This document shows, one piece after another, positions 49,766-58,908 of a stretch of DNA of 64,000 nt (within the stretch, counting starts at the first letter, position 1; each line of letters begins with the position of its first letter). The notes under the pieces were generated by a model. That model did not search any database. It saw only the letters and a program-made list of their open reading frames with translations, and was not told the DNA's origin. Both the position numbers and the translations under genes were made by a program. This DNA comes from Cellulomonas sp. Y8. Lineage in GTDB: Bacteria > Actinomycetota > Actinomycetes > Actinomycetales > Cellulomonadaceae. The DNA is taken from positions 806,001 to 870,000 of the forward strand of contig NZ_CP041203.1 of the NCBI RefSeq assembly GCF_008033115.1, written 5' to 3'.

Positions 49766-50308
49766 TCAGCCGCCGAAGCCCACCGCGGGGCGGCGGCCGT
49801 CGCCGTGCAGGGAGCGCAGCCGCTCGCCCTTGGCGTCCGCCTGCGCGCGCAGGTCGTCCTGGAACGCGAGCATCGCCGCCGCGAGCCGGCGAGCCGTCTC
49901 GTCGGTGCCCGCCCCGAGGATGCGGGCGGCGAGCAGCCCGGCGTTGCGGGCGCCGCCGATCGACACCGTCGCCACCGGCACCCCCGCGGGCATCTGCACG
50001 ATCGACAGCAGCGAGTCCATCCCGTCGAGCCGGGCCAGCGGCACCGGCACGCCGATCACGGGCAGCGGCGTGACCGCCGCGAGCATGCCCGGCAGGTGGG
50101 CCGCCCCGCCCGCGCCCGCGATGATCGCCCGCAGCCCGCGCCCGGCGGCCTCGCGGCCGTAGGCGACCATCTTGTCCGGCTGCCGGTGCGCGGAGACGAC
50201 GTCGACCTCCACCGGGACGTCGAACTCGGCGAGCGCCTCGGCCGCCGCCTCCATGACGGGCCAGTCCGAGTCCGAGCCCATGACGATGCCGACGAGCGGG
50301 GTGGCCAT
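49766..50308 (-). CDS. purE: N5-carboxyaminoimidazole ribonucleotide mutase
   Basis: Rearranges N5-CAIR to CAIR in purine synthesis. 180 residues, typical of class I PurE. Signatures: [12 protein letters not shown] (8-19), SAHRQPDKM with His41, and [11 protein letters not shown] with His71. It follows purK by 35 bases on the same strand, the usual order. The purK-purE pair divergent from a GtrA-type gene is also found in mycobacteria. It is a housekeeping gene and marks the end of the glycan cluster. Confidence 0.96.
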   Translation of the reverse strand: MATPLVGIVMGSDSDWPVMEAAAEALAEFDVPVEVDVVSAHRQPDKMVAYGREAAGRGLRAIIAGAGGAAHLPGMLAAVTPLPVIGVPVPLARLDGMDSLLSIVQMPAGVPVATVSIGGARNAGLLAARILGAGTDETARRLAAAMLAFQDDLRAQADAKGERLRSLHGDGRRPAVGFGG

Positions 50309-50343
50309 GCGGTGCCTCCGGTGGGGGTGGTGGGTGGGGCGGG

Positions 50344-51510
50344 TCAGGCGGGTGTGTCGCCGCGCAGCACGGCCGCCGCGGCGACCGCCCGGCGCCGCAC
50401 GTCGGCCAGGTCGTCCCCGGACACGGTCACGTGCCCGAGCTTGCGGCCGGGGCGCACGCCCTTGCCGTACAGGTGCACCTTCGCGCCGGGGTCGAGGGCG
50501 GCCACCTCGGCAAGGCCGTCGGTGAGCGCGGCGCGCGTCGAGCCCAGCACGTTGGCCATCACGGTCCAGGGCGCGCGCGCCTCGGTGCCGCCGAGCGGGA
50601 GGTCGAGCACGGCGCGCAGGTGCTGCTCGAACTGGCTGGTCACCGCGCCGTCGATCGTCCAGTGCCCCGAGTTGTGCGGGCGCATCGCCAGCTCGTTCAC
50701 CAGCACGCGCGGGGCGCCGCCCTCGGGGTCCGCGACCTCGAACAGCTCGACCGCGAGCACGCCGGTGACGCCCAGGCCCACGGCCACCTCGCGGGCGATC
50801 CGCTCCGCGGTGGCGGCGGTGCGCGGGTCGAGGTCGGGCGCCGGGGCGACCACCTCGGCGCACACGCCGTCGCGCTGCACCGACTCGACGACCGGCCAGG
50901 TCCGCACCTCGCCGGACGGCGTGCGGGCCACGAGCGCGGCCAGCTCCCGGGTGAACGGCACCCGCTCCTCGGCCAGCAGCGGGGCCCCGGTGCCGTCGGC
51001 GGCCGCCGTCAGCCAGTCGGCAGCCTCGTCGGCGGACCGCACGACCCGCACGCCCTTGCCGTCGTAGCCGCCGCGCGCGGTCTTCACCACGGCGGTGCCG
51101 TCGCCGGCCGCGAGGAACGCGGCGAGGTCGTCGGCCGAGTCCAGCGGCGCCCACCGCGGGCACGGCACGCCGAGCGCCGTCAGCCGGGTGCGCATCACGA
51201 TCTTGTCCTGCGCGTGCACCAGCGCGTCCGGGCCGGGGCGCACGGCGACGCCGCGGTCCTGCAGCTCGGTGAGCAGGCCGTTCGGCACGTGCTCGTGCTC
51301 GAAGGTGAGCGCGTCCGCGCCGACCACGAGCGCCTCGACGGCCACCGGGTCCGCCGCCGCGCCCACGGGCGCGTCGACCACCACCTGCGCCGCCGACGAC
51401 ACGGCGTCCTCGACCAGCACCCGCAGGTGCACGCCGAGCGCCGTCGCCGCGGGCGCCATCATGCGGGCGAGCTGCCCACCACCGACCACTGCCACCACGG
51501 GTGCTGCCAC
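50344..51510 (-). CDS. purK: 5-(carboxyamino)imidazole ribonucleotide synthase
   Basis: ATP-dependent carboxylation of aminoimidazole ribonucleotide to N5-CAIR, substrate of PurE. 388 residues with an ATP-grasp fold. Signatures: [11 protein letters not shown] (about 8-18), [38 protein letters not shown], and LAVELFEV followed by [18 protein letters not shown]. The GTG start at 51510 begins the conserved first strand. It is divergent from the GtrA-like gene at 51573. Confidence 0.96.
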   Translation of the reverse strand: MAAPVVAVVGGGQLARMMAPAATALGVHLRVLVEDAVSSAAQVVVDAPVGAAADPVAVEALVVGADALTFEHEHVPNGLLTELQDRGVAVRPGPDALVHAQDKIVMRTRLTALGVPCPRWAPLDSADDLAAFLAAGDGTAVVKTARGGYDGKGVRVVRSADEAADWLTAAADGTGAPLLAEERVPFTRELAALVARTPSGEVRTWPVVESVQRDGVCAEVVAPAPDLDPRTAATAERIAREVAVGLGVTGVLAVELFEVADPEGGAPRVLVNELAMRPHNSGHWTIDGAVTSQFEQHLRAVLDLPLGGTEARAPWTVMANVLGSTRAALTDGLAEVAALDPGAKVHLYGKGVRPGRKLGHVTVSGDDLADVRRRAVAAAAVLRGDTPA

Positions 51511-51560
51511 GAGCCGTGAGCCTAACCGACCTCGCACAGCGGTCCCCCAGCGTCTCGCCG

Positions 51561-51566
51561 TACCCT
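51561..51566 (+). promoter_or_regulatory. -10 element (TACCCT) of a leaderless transcript
   Basis: TACCCT lies six bases before the GTG at 51573, with no ribosome site between. It supports the chosen start of the GtrA-like gene. Confidence 0.55.
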
Positions 51567-51572
51567 GTCGGG

Positions 51573-52205
51573 GTGACTCCCTCCGGTGCGCCCCGCCTCG
51601 CGGCCGCACCGGGACCCGCCCCCGAGGCCCGTCCCGGACTGCTGCACGGCCTGCTCTACCGCATGCCACGCCGGTCCCTGCGCGACCGGGCCCTCGAGCT
51701 GGTCCGGTTCGGCTCGGTCGGCACGGTCGCGTTCGTCGTCGACCTCGGCACGTACAACCTGCTGCGGTTCGGCCCGGTCGACGCGCTGCACGGCAAGCCG
51801 CTGACCGCGCGCATCATCGCCGTCGTGCTCGCGACGCTGGTGTCCTGGCTCGGCAGCCGGCACTGGACGTTCGCCGGCCAGAGCAAGCACCGGGGCGGGC
51901 GCGAGCTGCTGCTGTTCTCCGCGATCAACGTCGTCGGCATCGGGTTCACCGTCGGCACGCTGTGGTTCTCGCACTACGTGCTGGGCCACTCCGGGCCGTT
52001 CTCGGACAACGTCGCGAACGTCATCGGCATCGTGCTGGGCACGGTCGTGCGGTACGTGGGCTACAAGATGTTCGTGTTCACGGGCTCCGCGGGCCTGCCG
52101 GTCGCGCTGGCCGAGGTGGGCCACGAGTCCCGCGCGGCGGACGACCCGACCCACGCGCCGCCCGCTCCGGGGCCGCTCCCGCACCCCCGCCTCACCCGGG
52201 ACTGA
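51573..52205 (+). CDS. GtrA-like membrane protein
   Basis: 210 residues with four membrane segments (near [57 protein letters not shown] and [21 protein letters not shown]). RHWTF and KMFVF are typical family positions. It is longer than the copy at 14721 because of N- and C-terminal extensions. It is divergent from purK, as is a GtrA-type gene next to purEK in mycobacteria. A role in lipid-linked sugar flipping is a family-level inference. Its last 14 bases overlap the converging gene at 52192. Confidence 0.85.
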   Translation: MTPSGAPRLAAAPGPAPEARPGLLHGLLYRMPRRSLRDRALELVRFGSVGTVAFVVDLGTYNLLRFGPVDALHGKPLTARIIAVVLATLVSWLGSRHWTFAGQSKHRGGRELLLFSAINVVGIGFTVGTLWFSHYVLGHSGPFSDNVANVIGIVLGTVVRYVGYKMFVFTGSAGLPVALAEVGHESRAADDPTHAPPAPGPLPHPRLTRD

Positions 52206-53606
52206 CCCCGCCGTCGGCCGCCGGCCCGGCCGGCGGCGTCGGCGGGCGCGCCACCAGCGTCGTCACCGCCAGCAGCACCACCGCCACGACCGCCACGCCA
52301 CCCACGTACGCCGGCGTCAGGTGCCCGGCGAGCACCAGCGCCAGGGCCGCCCCCGCGCCGATCACGACGCGCACCAGCACCCGCTGCTCGCCGAACCACA
52401 CCCCCACCGGCCCGGTGCTGATCCCGCGCCGCTCGCCGGCCGACCGGAGCCAGGTCGCGCCGCGGGCCCAGGACGCGCGCAGCGCCCGCGCCGCCGACGT
52501 CCCGCCGGCCAGGAACGCCACCAGGGCGACGACGACGCCGAGCACGAACGCCGAGCGCAGCGCGACCCGCAGGAACGCCACCACCTGGTCGTAGACCACC
52601 ACCGCCGCGTCGGGCCGCTGCACGCCCGGCGGGAGGGCGTCGACGTACACGGACCGCCCGATCGTCAGCGCCGCGCCCAGCAGCAGCATCGCCCCGGCCA
52701 GCGCGACAGCCCGGCGATCACGAGCGCCCGGGCGCGGTGCACGGCGTCCAGCACGCCCGCGGCCAGCAGGCCGAGCGACAGCCAGATCAGCCACGTGCCG
52801 AGCAGGTCCAGCAGCCGGTAGGCGTTCTGCGCGCGGACCAGGTCGGCGCTCTGCATCAGCGGGAAGCTCGCGCTGATCGCGGGCAGCCGGTCCACCACCG
52901 TGAAGCCCGCGTCCGACAGCGAGCTGCGCACCGTGTCCACCACGCCGGTCAGGTCGACCACCAGCGTCCCCCTGGGCGTCGATGCTCGCGATCGCGTCCG
53001 GGTCGCCGCGCAGGACGGCGTTCAGCTGGTCGTGCACCGTCCGGTTGGCCTCGTCCCACACCGCCTCGAACACGTCCGATGTCACGACCGCGTCCACCGC
53101 CCGGCGGATGACGTTCGTCGCGGCGTCCACCAGCGGCGCCTGCAGCGAGCCGGCGAGGGCGGCGACCCGCGGCGGCAGGCCGAGCCCCTCGACCGCCGTC
53201 ACCGCGTCCGAGGCGAGCCCGTCCAGGTCGGCGGCCTCGACGATCGCGCCCGTGACCCGGTTGGTCACGGCGCCCTGGATCTGCGGGTCGTCGACGAGCG
53301 GGCCCACGGTCGCGAGGTAGCGGTCGGTGTCGGTGACCAGGTCCTTCGCCCAGACGGCGACGACGGCCACGGGGGCGAGCAGTGCGCCGAGCACGATCAG
53401 CACCACCGCGGCCGCCGCCCGCGTCCGGTGCCGCTGCCGCGGGGGTGCCGGCGGCGTGACGGAGCCACCGCCCGCCGGGCCCGCGCTCGCTTCCGCCGCG
53501 GCGCGCGCGGTCGCGGCGGCCCGCAGCTGCGCGTTTCCGCCTCCAGCGCGGCGATCCGCGCCGTGAGGTCCGCCGCCGTCCCCGGCGCGGGACGCTGCTC
53601 GGCCAT
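52192..53606 (-). pseudogene. membrane protein of unknown function broken by three frameshifts
   Basis: From ATG at 53606 (MAEQRPAPGTAADLTARIAA) three shifts are needed for a continuous protein. These are a lost A in an A-run (ttt at 53534-53536, plus strand), an extra G in a five-base run (52968-52972), and a lost base near 52707. Net correction gives 1416 bases and 471 residues. The product has an N-terminal coiled-coil stub, one membrane segment (VVLIVLGALLAPVAVVAVW), an outer region of about 200 residues starting KDLVTDTDRYLATVGPLVDD, then four or five more membrane segments. No family with known function was recognised. Errors in the sequence are the simplest cause. Confidence 0.75.
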
Positions 53607-53657
53607 CGACCCCACCCCCTCGGGCGCCCGCCGCGGGAGGCGCCCCTCGCGGCGAGG

Positions 53658-55055
53658 CTAGCGCCGCGCGTCGCGCCCCTCCCCCACCCACCGGGGGTGA
53701 CCGCGGGTGGCGCGTAGGTGCCCGCGCCTCAGCGCCGCCCGGCGCGCCCGCTCGGAACGCGGCGAGATGACCGACCCGCGCGGCAGCACCACGTCGGGCG
53801 CCATCGCCGCCGGCACGCCCGCGAGGAACAGCGCGAACACCGCCGGCCGCCGCTGCGCGAGCTCGAGCCGCGCCCCGTCGGCCGACGCCAGGTCCCGCGC
53901 CAGCGCCAGGCCGAGGCCGGTGCCCTTGCCCGAGGTGACCTCGCGCTCGAAGATCCGCGGCGCCAGGTCGTCCGGGACGCCGTCGCCCTCGTCGGCCACC
54001 TCGACCACGACCGACCGCGCCGCGCCCGCCCGGGACCGGACCGTGGTCGTGCCGCCGCCGTGCCGCAGCGAGTTCTCGATGAGCGTCGCCAGCACCTGGG
54101 CCAGCGCGCCGGGGGTGGCGAGCACCTGCGCCTTCGGGTCGACCTCGATGACGAGGCGACGGCCCTCGGCCTCGAAGGTCGGCCGCCACTCCTCCTCCTG
54201 CTGGTGCACGACGTCGCCCAGCCGGATCGCCTCGGTGGTGCCGCCCTGGGCGCGCCGGGAGCGGGTCAGCAGGTCGTCGACGACCGTGACCAGCCGCTCG
54301 ACCTGCTCCAGCGAGATCCGCGCCTCCTCGCGCACCGCGGGGTCGTCGGAGGCCAGCATGATCTCCTCGAGCCGCATCGTCAGCGCGGTCAGCGGGGTGC
54401 GGAGCTGGTGGGACGCGTCGGAGGCGAACTGGCGCTCGGCGGCGAGCCGACCCGCCATCCGGTCGGCGCTGCGGGCGAGCTCGGCCGCGACGAGGTCGAT
54501 CTCCTCGACCCCGGACGGCTCCAGCTGCGGGCGCACCTGCCCGGAGCCCAGCTGCTCGGCGGAGGCCGCCAGGTAGACCAGCGGGGCGGCCAGCCGGTTC
54601 GCCTGCCAGATGGCCATGGCGATGCCGGCCGCGAAGGCGACGATCGCGGCCGCCACGACCAGCCCCATGATCTGCGCGCTCATGAGGAACACGTCCCACC
54701 ACGGGGCGTACATCGTGATCCGGGCGCCGGTGGTGGACGTCTCGGTGATCGTGATGGCGCGCTCGGGCACGTCGGGGCCCGCCTGGTACCGGGCGCCGTC
54801 GGTGGTGACGACGAAGATGCTCACCGCGACGCCGCCGCCGCGGTCGACGTACGGCTCGAGCATGGTGTCGGACAGCGGCGTGCCCTCCTGGACGCGGCTG
54901 TCGATCTGCCGCGCCAGGTCGGACGCACGGGTCTCGAGCGACCCGATCTCGTTGTCCCGGACGTACTGCGCGCCGAGGAAGGCGAGCGGGAACCCGAGCA
55001 GGACGACCGCCACCGTGACGGCCGCGATGGTGGCCTGGAGGACGCGGCGGCGCAC
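53658..55055 (-). CDS. two-component sensor histidine kinase
   Basis: 465 residues. Two membrane segments (about 10-30 and 130-155) flank an outer sensor region of about 95 residues. A HAMP-like segment follows, then the H-box SDASHQLRTPLTALTMRLEE (phosphorylated His about 217), N-box ENSLRHGGG, G1 VADEGDGVPD and G2 GTGLGLALA. A roughly 60-residue basic tail follows the ATPase domain. GTG lies three bases after the response regulator stop, so the pair is one operon. Signal unknown; the wall context suggests envelope sensing. Confidence 0.92.
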   Translation of the reverse strand: MRRRVLQATIAAVTVAVVLLGFPLAFLGAQYVRDNEIGSLETRASDLARQIDSRVQEGTPLSDTMLEPYVDRGGGVAVSIFVVTTDGARYQAGPDVPERAITITETSTTGARITMYAPWWDVFLMSAQIMGLVVAAAIVAFAAGIAMAIWQANRLAAPLVYLAASAEQLGSGQVRPQLEPSGVEEIDLVAAELARSADRMAGRLAAERQFASDASHQLRTPLTALTMRLEEIMLASDDPAVREEARISLEQVERLVTVVDDLLTRSRRAQGGTTEAIRLGDVVHQQEEEWRPTFEAEGRRLVIEVDPKAQVLATPGALAQVLATLIENSLRHGGGTTTVRSRAGAARSVVVEVADEGDGVPDDLAPRIFEREVTSGKGTGLGLALARDLASADGARLELAQRRPAVFALFLAGVPAAMAPDVVLPRGSVISPRSERARRAALRRGHLRATRGHPRWVGEGRDARR

Positions 55056-55058
55056 GGG

Positions 55059-55751
55059 TCAGCCCCGGTTGCCCTCGCCGGACTCGAACCGGAAGCCCAT
55101 CCCCCGCACCGTGCTGATGTAGCGGGGCGCGCTCGCGTCGTCGCCGAGCTTGCGGCGCAGCCACGACACGTGCATGTCGAGCGTCTTGGTGGAGCCGGTC
55201 GGGTCGGAGCCCCACACCTCGCGCATGAGCGTCTCGCGGGCGACGACGGTGCCCGCCGCGCCGACCAGCACGCGGAGCAGGTCGAACTCCTTGGCGGTGA
55301 GGTGCAGCTCGCGCTCCGCCTGGAACGCGCGGTGCGCCGCGACGTCGACGCGGACGTCCTGGCTGCGCAGCTCGTCCTCGTCCGGGGTGTCCCCGCCGGT
55401 GCGCCGCAGCAGGGCCCGCACGCGGGCGAGCAGCTCGGCCAGCCGGAACGGCTTGGTCACGTAGTCGTCGGCGCCCGCGTCGAGCCCTACGACCAGGTCC
55501 ACCTCGTCGGCGCGGGCGGTCAGCACCAGCACGGGCGTGGTCAGGCCCTGGTTCCGGATGGCGCGCGCCACGTCGAGCCCGTCCATGTCCGGCAGCCCGA
55601 GGTCGAGCACCACGAGGTCGGCCTCGCTCGCGCGGTCGATGGCCCCCTGACCGGTGCCCTGGACCCGGACGTCGTAGCCCTCCCGGCCCAGTGCCCGCGC
55701 CAAAGGCTCGGCAATCGCGGGATCGTCCTCCGCCAGCAGCACCTGCGTCAT
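55059..55751 (-). CDS. OmpR/PhoB-family response regulator
   Basis: 230 residues. The receiver domain has acidic LAEDD, phosphoacceptor Asp50 in VVLDLGLPDMDG, Thr in VLTARAD, and Lys in YVTKPF. The C-terminal winged helix has LTAKEFDLLRVL and VSWLRRKLGDD, ending RGMGFRFE. It is the partner of the kinase at 53658. ATG at 55751 was preferred to ATG at 55760 because TAACAT (55759-55764) sits seven bases before it, as in other leaderless genes here. Divergent from the second two-component system. Confidence 0.92.
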   Translation of the reverse strand: MTQVLLAEDDPAIAEPLARALGREGYDVRVQGTGQGAIDRASEADLVVLDLGLPDMDGLDVARAIRNQGLTTPVLVLTARADEVDLVVGLDAGADDYVTKPFRLAELLARVRALLRRTGGDTPDEDELRSQDVRVDVAAHRAFQAERELHLTAKEFDLLRVLVGAAGTVVARETLMREVWGSDPTGSTKTLDMHVSWLRRKLGDDASAPRYISTVRGMGFRFESGEGNRG

Positions 55752-55758
55752 TCCGCCC

Positions 55759-55764
55759 ATGTTA
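55759..55764 (-). promoter_or_regulatory. -10 element (TAACAT) of a leaderless transcript
   Basis: On the minus strand TAACAT is followed by seven bases and the ATG at 55751. This would make the alternative ATG at 55760 part of the promoter and not a start. Confidence 0.5.
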
Positions 55765-55895
55765 GGTCAAAGAACGGTCCACGACACCGCTCACCGGGGT
55801 ATCGCTTCGGTGAAGTCCGCCCGTCCCCCCGTGGTCGGACGCCGACCGGGACCTCGGTCCGCCCGCGGGGGCACGACCCGGGCGGCACGCCGACC

Positions 55896-55901
55896 TACGC
55901 T
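55896..55901 (+). promoter_or_regulatory. -10 element (TACGCT) of a leaderless transcript
   Basis: TACGCT lies six bases before the ATG at 55908 of the rightward kinase gene, with no ribosome site between. Confidence 0.55.
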
Positions 55902-55907
55902 GGCGCG

Positions 55908-57209
55908 ATGACGTGGTGGGAACGCCTCACGCGGTGGGAGGAACGCCACCAGCTCGGGATCGACGTCGGCGCGATGGTGCTGACGGGTCTCGTCGTCGTG
56001 CCCCTCGGGGCCAGCATGGCGCCGAACTGGGGGCTCGGCTCCTACGCCGGGGCCGCGCTGGCCGCGCTCGCCTGGGCGCCGCTGGGCTGGCGGCGGACGC
56101 ACCCGGTCGCCTCGGTGGTGAGCGTCTACGTCGCCTGCCTCCTGCACCTGCTGGTCGGCGTGCCGCTGCTGCTGCCGTCGGACCTGGCGGTGCTGCTCGC
56201 GCTGTACTCGGTCACGGTGCACGGGCCGCGGTGGGCCCACCTCACGGCGATGGGTTCGGCGCTCGTCGGGAACCTGTTCATGGTGTCCGGGCTGCTGCTG
56301 CAGTCCTGGGCCGGCAGCGCCGCGGAGATGGCGGCGTCCGCGATCGCCCTGTGGCTGTTCGCCTCCGTCACCGCGCTGGCCGTGTGGGCGTTCGGCCTCG
56401 TCCGGCGCTCGCGACGAGTGACGATCGCCGCGCTGCGCGACCGCGCGGAGCGGCTGGAGGTCGAGCGCGACCAGCAGGCGCGGATCGCCACCGCCGCCGA
56501 GCGCACCCGGATCGCGCGCGAGATGCACGACATCGTCGCCCACTCGCTCTCCGTCGTCGTGGCCCAGGCGGACGGCGGCCGGTACGCGGCCGCGGCGGAC
56601 CCCGAGGCGGCGACGCGCGCGCTCGGCACGATCGCCGAGACCGGGCGGGCGGCGCTGGCCGACATGCGCCGGCTGCTCGGGGTGCTGCGGGAGCCGGAGC
56701 GGGTGCCGGGCGCGCCGGCCGCGCCGGGTGCGACGGGTCCCGCAGGCCCGGCCGCGGCCGCCGCGCCCTACACCCCGCAGCCAGCCGAGCACGACCTCGA
56801 GTCCCTGGTCGAGCAGGTCCGCTCCTCCGGGGTCCGGGCGTCGCTCGTCCGCATGGGCACGCCGCGCCGGCTGCCCCCGGGCATCGGCCTGACGGTGTAC
56901 CGGATCTGCCAGGAGGCGCTGACCAACGTGCTCAAGCACGGCGGCCCCGACGTGACCGTCACCGTGCTCGCGCAGTGGCAGGCCGCGGCGCTGGTGCTGG
57001 AGATCACCGACGACGGCCGGGGCGCCGCGGCGGACTCCGACGGCGCCGGGCAGGGCCTGCTCGGCATGCGGGAGCGCGCGACGATGGTCGGCGGCACCCT
57101 GAGCGCCGGCCCGCGTCCGGGCGGCGGGTTCCGGGTGCGCGCCGAGCTGCCGCTGCCCCCGGGCGCGCCGGCGGACGACCGGGCCGCCGCGCCCGGCACC
57201 CTAGGCTGA
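55908..57209 (+). CDS. NarL-type sensor histidine kinase (HisKA_3)
   Basis: 433 residues. Four to five membrane segments occupy residues 20-165, with short loops and no large outer sensor, as in intramembrane-sensing kinases of the LiaS/DesK type. The dimerisation domain has RTRIAREMHDIVAHSLSVVV (phosphorylated His about 206). The ATPase region has NVLKHGG, ITDDGRG and GLLGMRERA. The response regulator gene follows five bases downstream. The downstream ABC transporter at 58081 is a likely target of this system, by analogy with envelope-stress systems. Confidence 0.92.
   Translation: MTWWERLTRWEERHQLGIDVGAMVLTGLVVVPLGASMAPNWGLGSYAGAALAALAWAPLGWRRTHPVASVVSVYVACLLHLLVGVPLLLPSDLAVLLALYSVTVHGPRWAHLTAMGSALVGNLFMVSGLLLQSWAGSAAEMAASAIALWLFASVTALAVWAFGLVRRSRRVTIAALRDRAERLEVERDQQARIATAAERTRIAREMHDIVAHSLSVVVAQADGGRYAAAADPEAATRALGTIAETGRAALADMRRLLGVLREPERVPGAPAAPGATGPAGPAAAAAPYTPQPAEHDLESLVEQVRSSGVRASLVRMGTPRRLPPGIGLTVYRICQEALTNVLKHGGPDVTVTVLAQWQAAALVLEITDDGRGAAADSDGAGQGLLGMRERATMVGGTLSAGPRPGGGFRVRAELPLPPGAPADDRAAAPGTLG
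57202..57207 (+). promoter_or_regulatory. -10 element (TAGGCT) inside the kinase 3' end
   Basis: TAGGCT lies seven bases before the ATG of the response regulator at 57215, overlapping the last codons of the kinase. It could give an internal leaderless transcript for the regulator. Confidence 0.4.
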
Positions 57210-57214
57210 CGCCC

Positions 57215-57925
57215 ATGTCCGCCATCCGCGTCGGCCTCGTCGACGACCAGCAGCTCGTGCGCGCCGGGTTCCGCCTGGTCATCGACTCCCAGCCCGACCT
57301 CGAGGTGGTCCTGGAGGCCGGCGACGGCGCCCAGGCCGTCCAGGCGCTCACCGCGGGCACCGCGCAGGCCGGCGTCCTCGGCCCGGTCGACGTCGTGCTG
57401 ATGGACGTCCGGATGCCGCACCTCGACGGCCTCGCCGCCACCGAGCAGATCGTCGCCGCGGGCACGCCCGAGCACCCCGCGCCGCGGATCATCGTGCTCA
57501 CCACGTTCGACATCGACGAGTACGTGCTCGCCGCCATCCGCGCGGGGGCGAGCGGCTTCCTGCTCAAGGACACGCCGCCCGAGGACATGCTCGACGCGAT
57601 CCGCACGGTGCACCGCGGCGACGCGGTCATCGCCCCGTCGTCGACCCGGCGGCTGCTGGAGCACCTGGTCACGGCCCTGCCCGCCGAGCAGCAGCAGGCG
57701 TCCGCCGGTGCCGAGGCGCTCGCGACGCTCACCGACCGCGAGCGCGAGGTGCTGGTGCTGATGGCCCGCGGTCGGTCGAACACCGAGATCGGCGAGGACC
57801 TGTTCGTCGCCGAGGCCACCGTCAAGACGCACGTCGGGCGGATCCTCGCGAAGCTGGGCGCCCGGGACCGGGTGCAGGCGGTCGTCGTGGCGTACGAGAC
57901 CGGCCTGGTCGTCCCCGGGGCCTGA
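57215..57925 (+). CDS. NarL/LuxR-family response regulator
   Basis: 236 residues. The receiver domain starts IRVGLVDDQQLVRAGFR, with phosphoacceptor Asp64 in VLMDVRMPHLDG, Thr in IVLTTFD and Lys in FLLKDTPPEDM. The C-terminal LuxR helix-turn-helix has LTDREREVLVLMARGRSN and EATVKTHVGRILAKLG. It is the partner of the kinase at 55908. It precedes the ABC transporter genes by 155 bases; control of that transporter is inferred from position. Confidence 0.93.
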   Translation: MSAIRVGLVDDQQLVRAGFRLVIDSQPDLEVVLEAGDGAQAVQALTAGTAQAGVLGPVDVVLMDVRMPHLDGLAATEQIVAAGTPEHPAPRIIVLTTFDIDEYVLAAIRAGASGFLLKDTPPEDMLDAIRTVHRGDAVIAPSSTRRLLEHLVTALPAEQQQASAGAEALATLTDREREVLVLMARGRSNTEIGEDLFVAEATVKTHVGRILAKLGARDRVQAVVVAYETGLVVPGA

Positions 57926-58037
57926 CTCCGGCACGGGGCCGGTCGGGCCCCGGTCGCGCGCCGCGGCCCGGGCGTCGTACCCCGGGATGACGCGAGGTCC
58001 GGACCGGGGGTGGACGCGGCGGGACGGGCGCACTCCG

Positions 58038-58043
58038 TAGCGT
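58038..58043 (+). promoter_or_regulatory. candidate -10 element (TAGCGT) of the ABC transporter operon
   Basis: TAGCGT lies about 38 bases before the GTG at 58081, giving a short leader that contains the AGGAG ribosome site at 58069-58073. Confidence 0.35.
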
Positions 58044-58080
58044 CGGGGACGTCCCGATCCCCAGACCCAGGAGCACAGCC

Positions 58081-58907
<827 letters not shown>

Positions 58908-58908
<1 letters not shown>

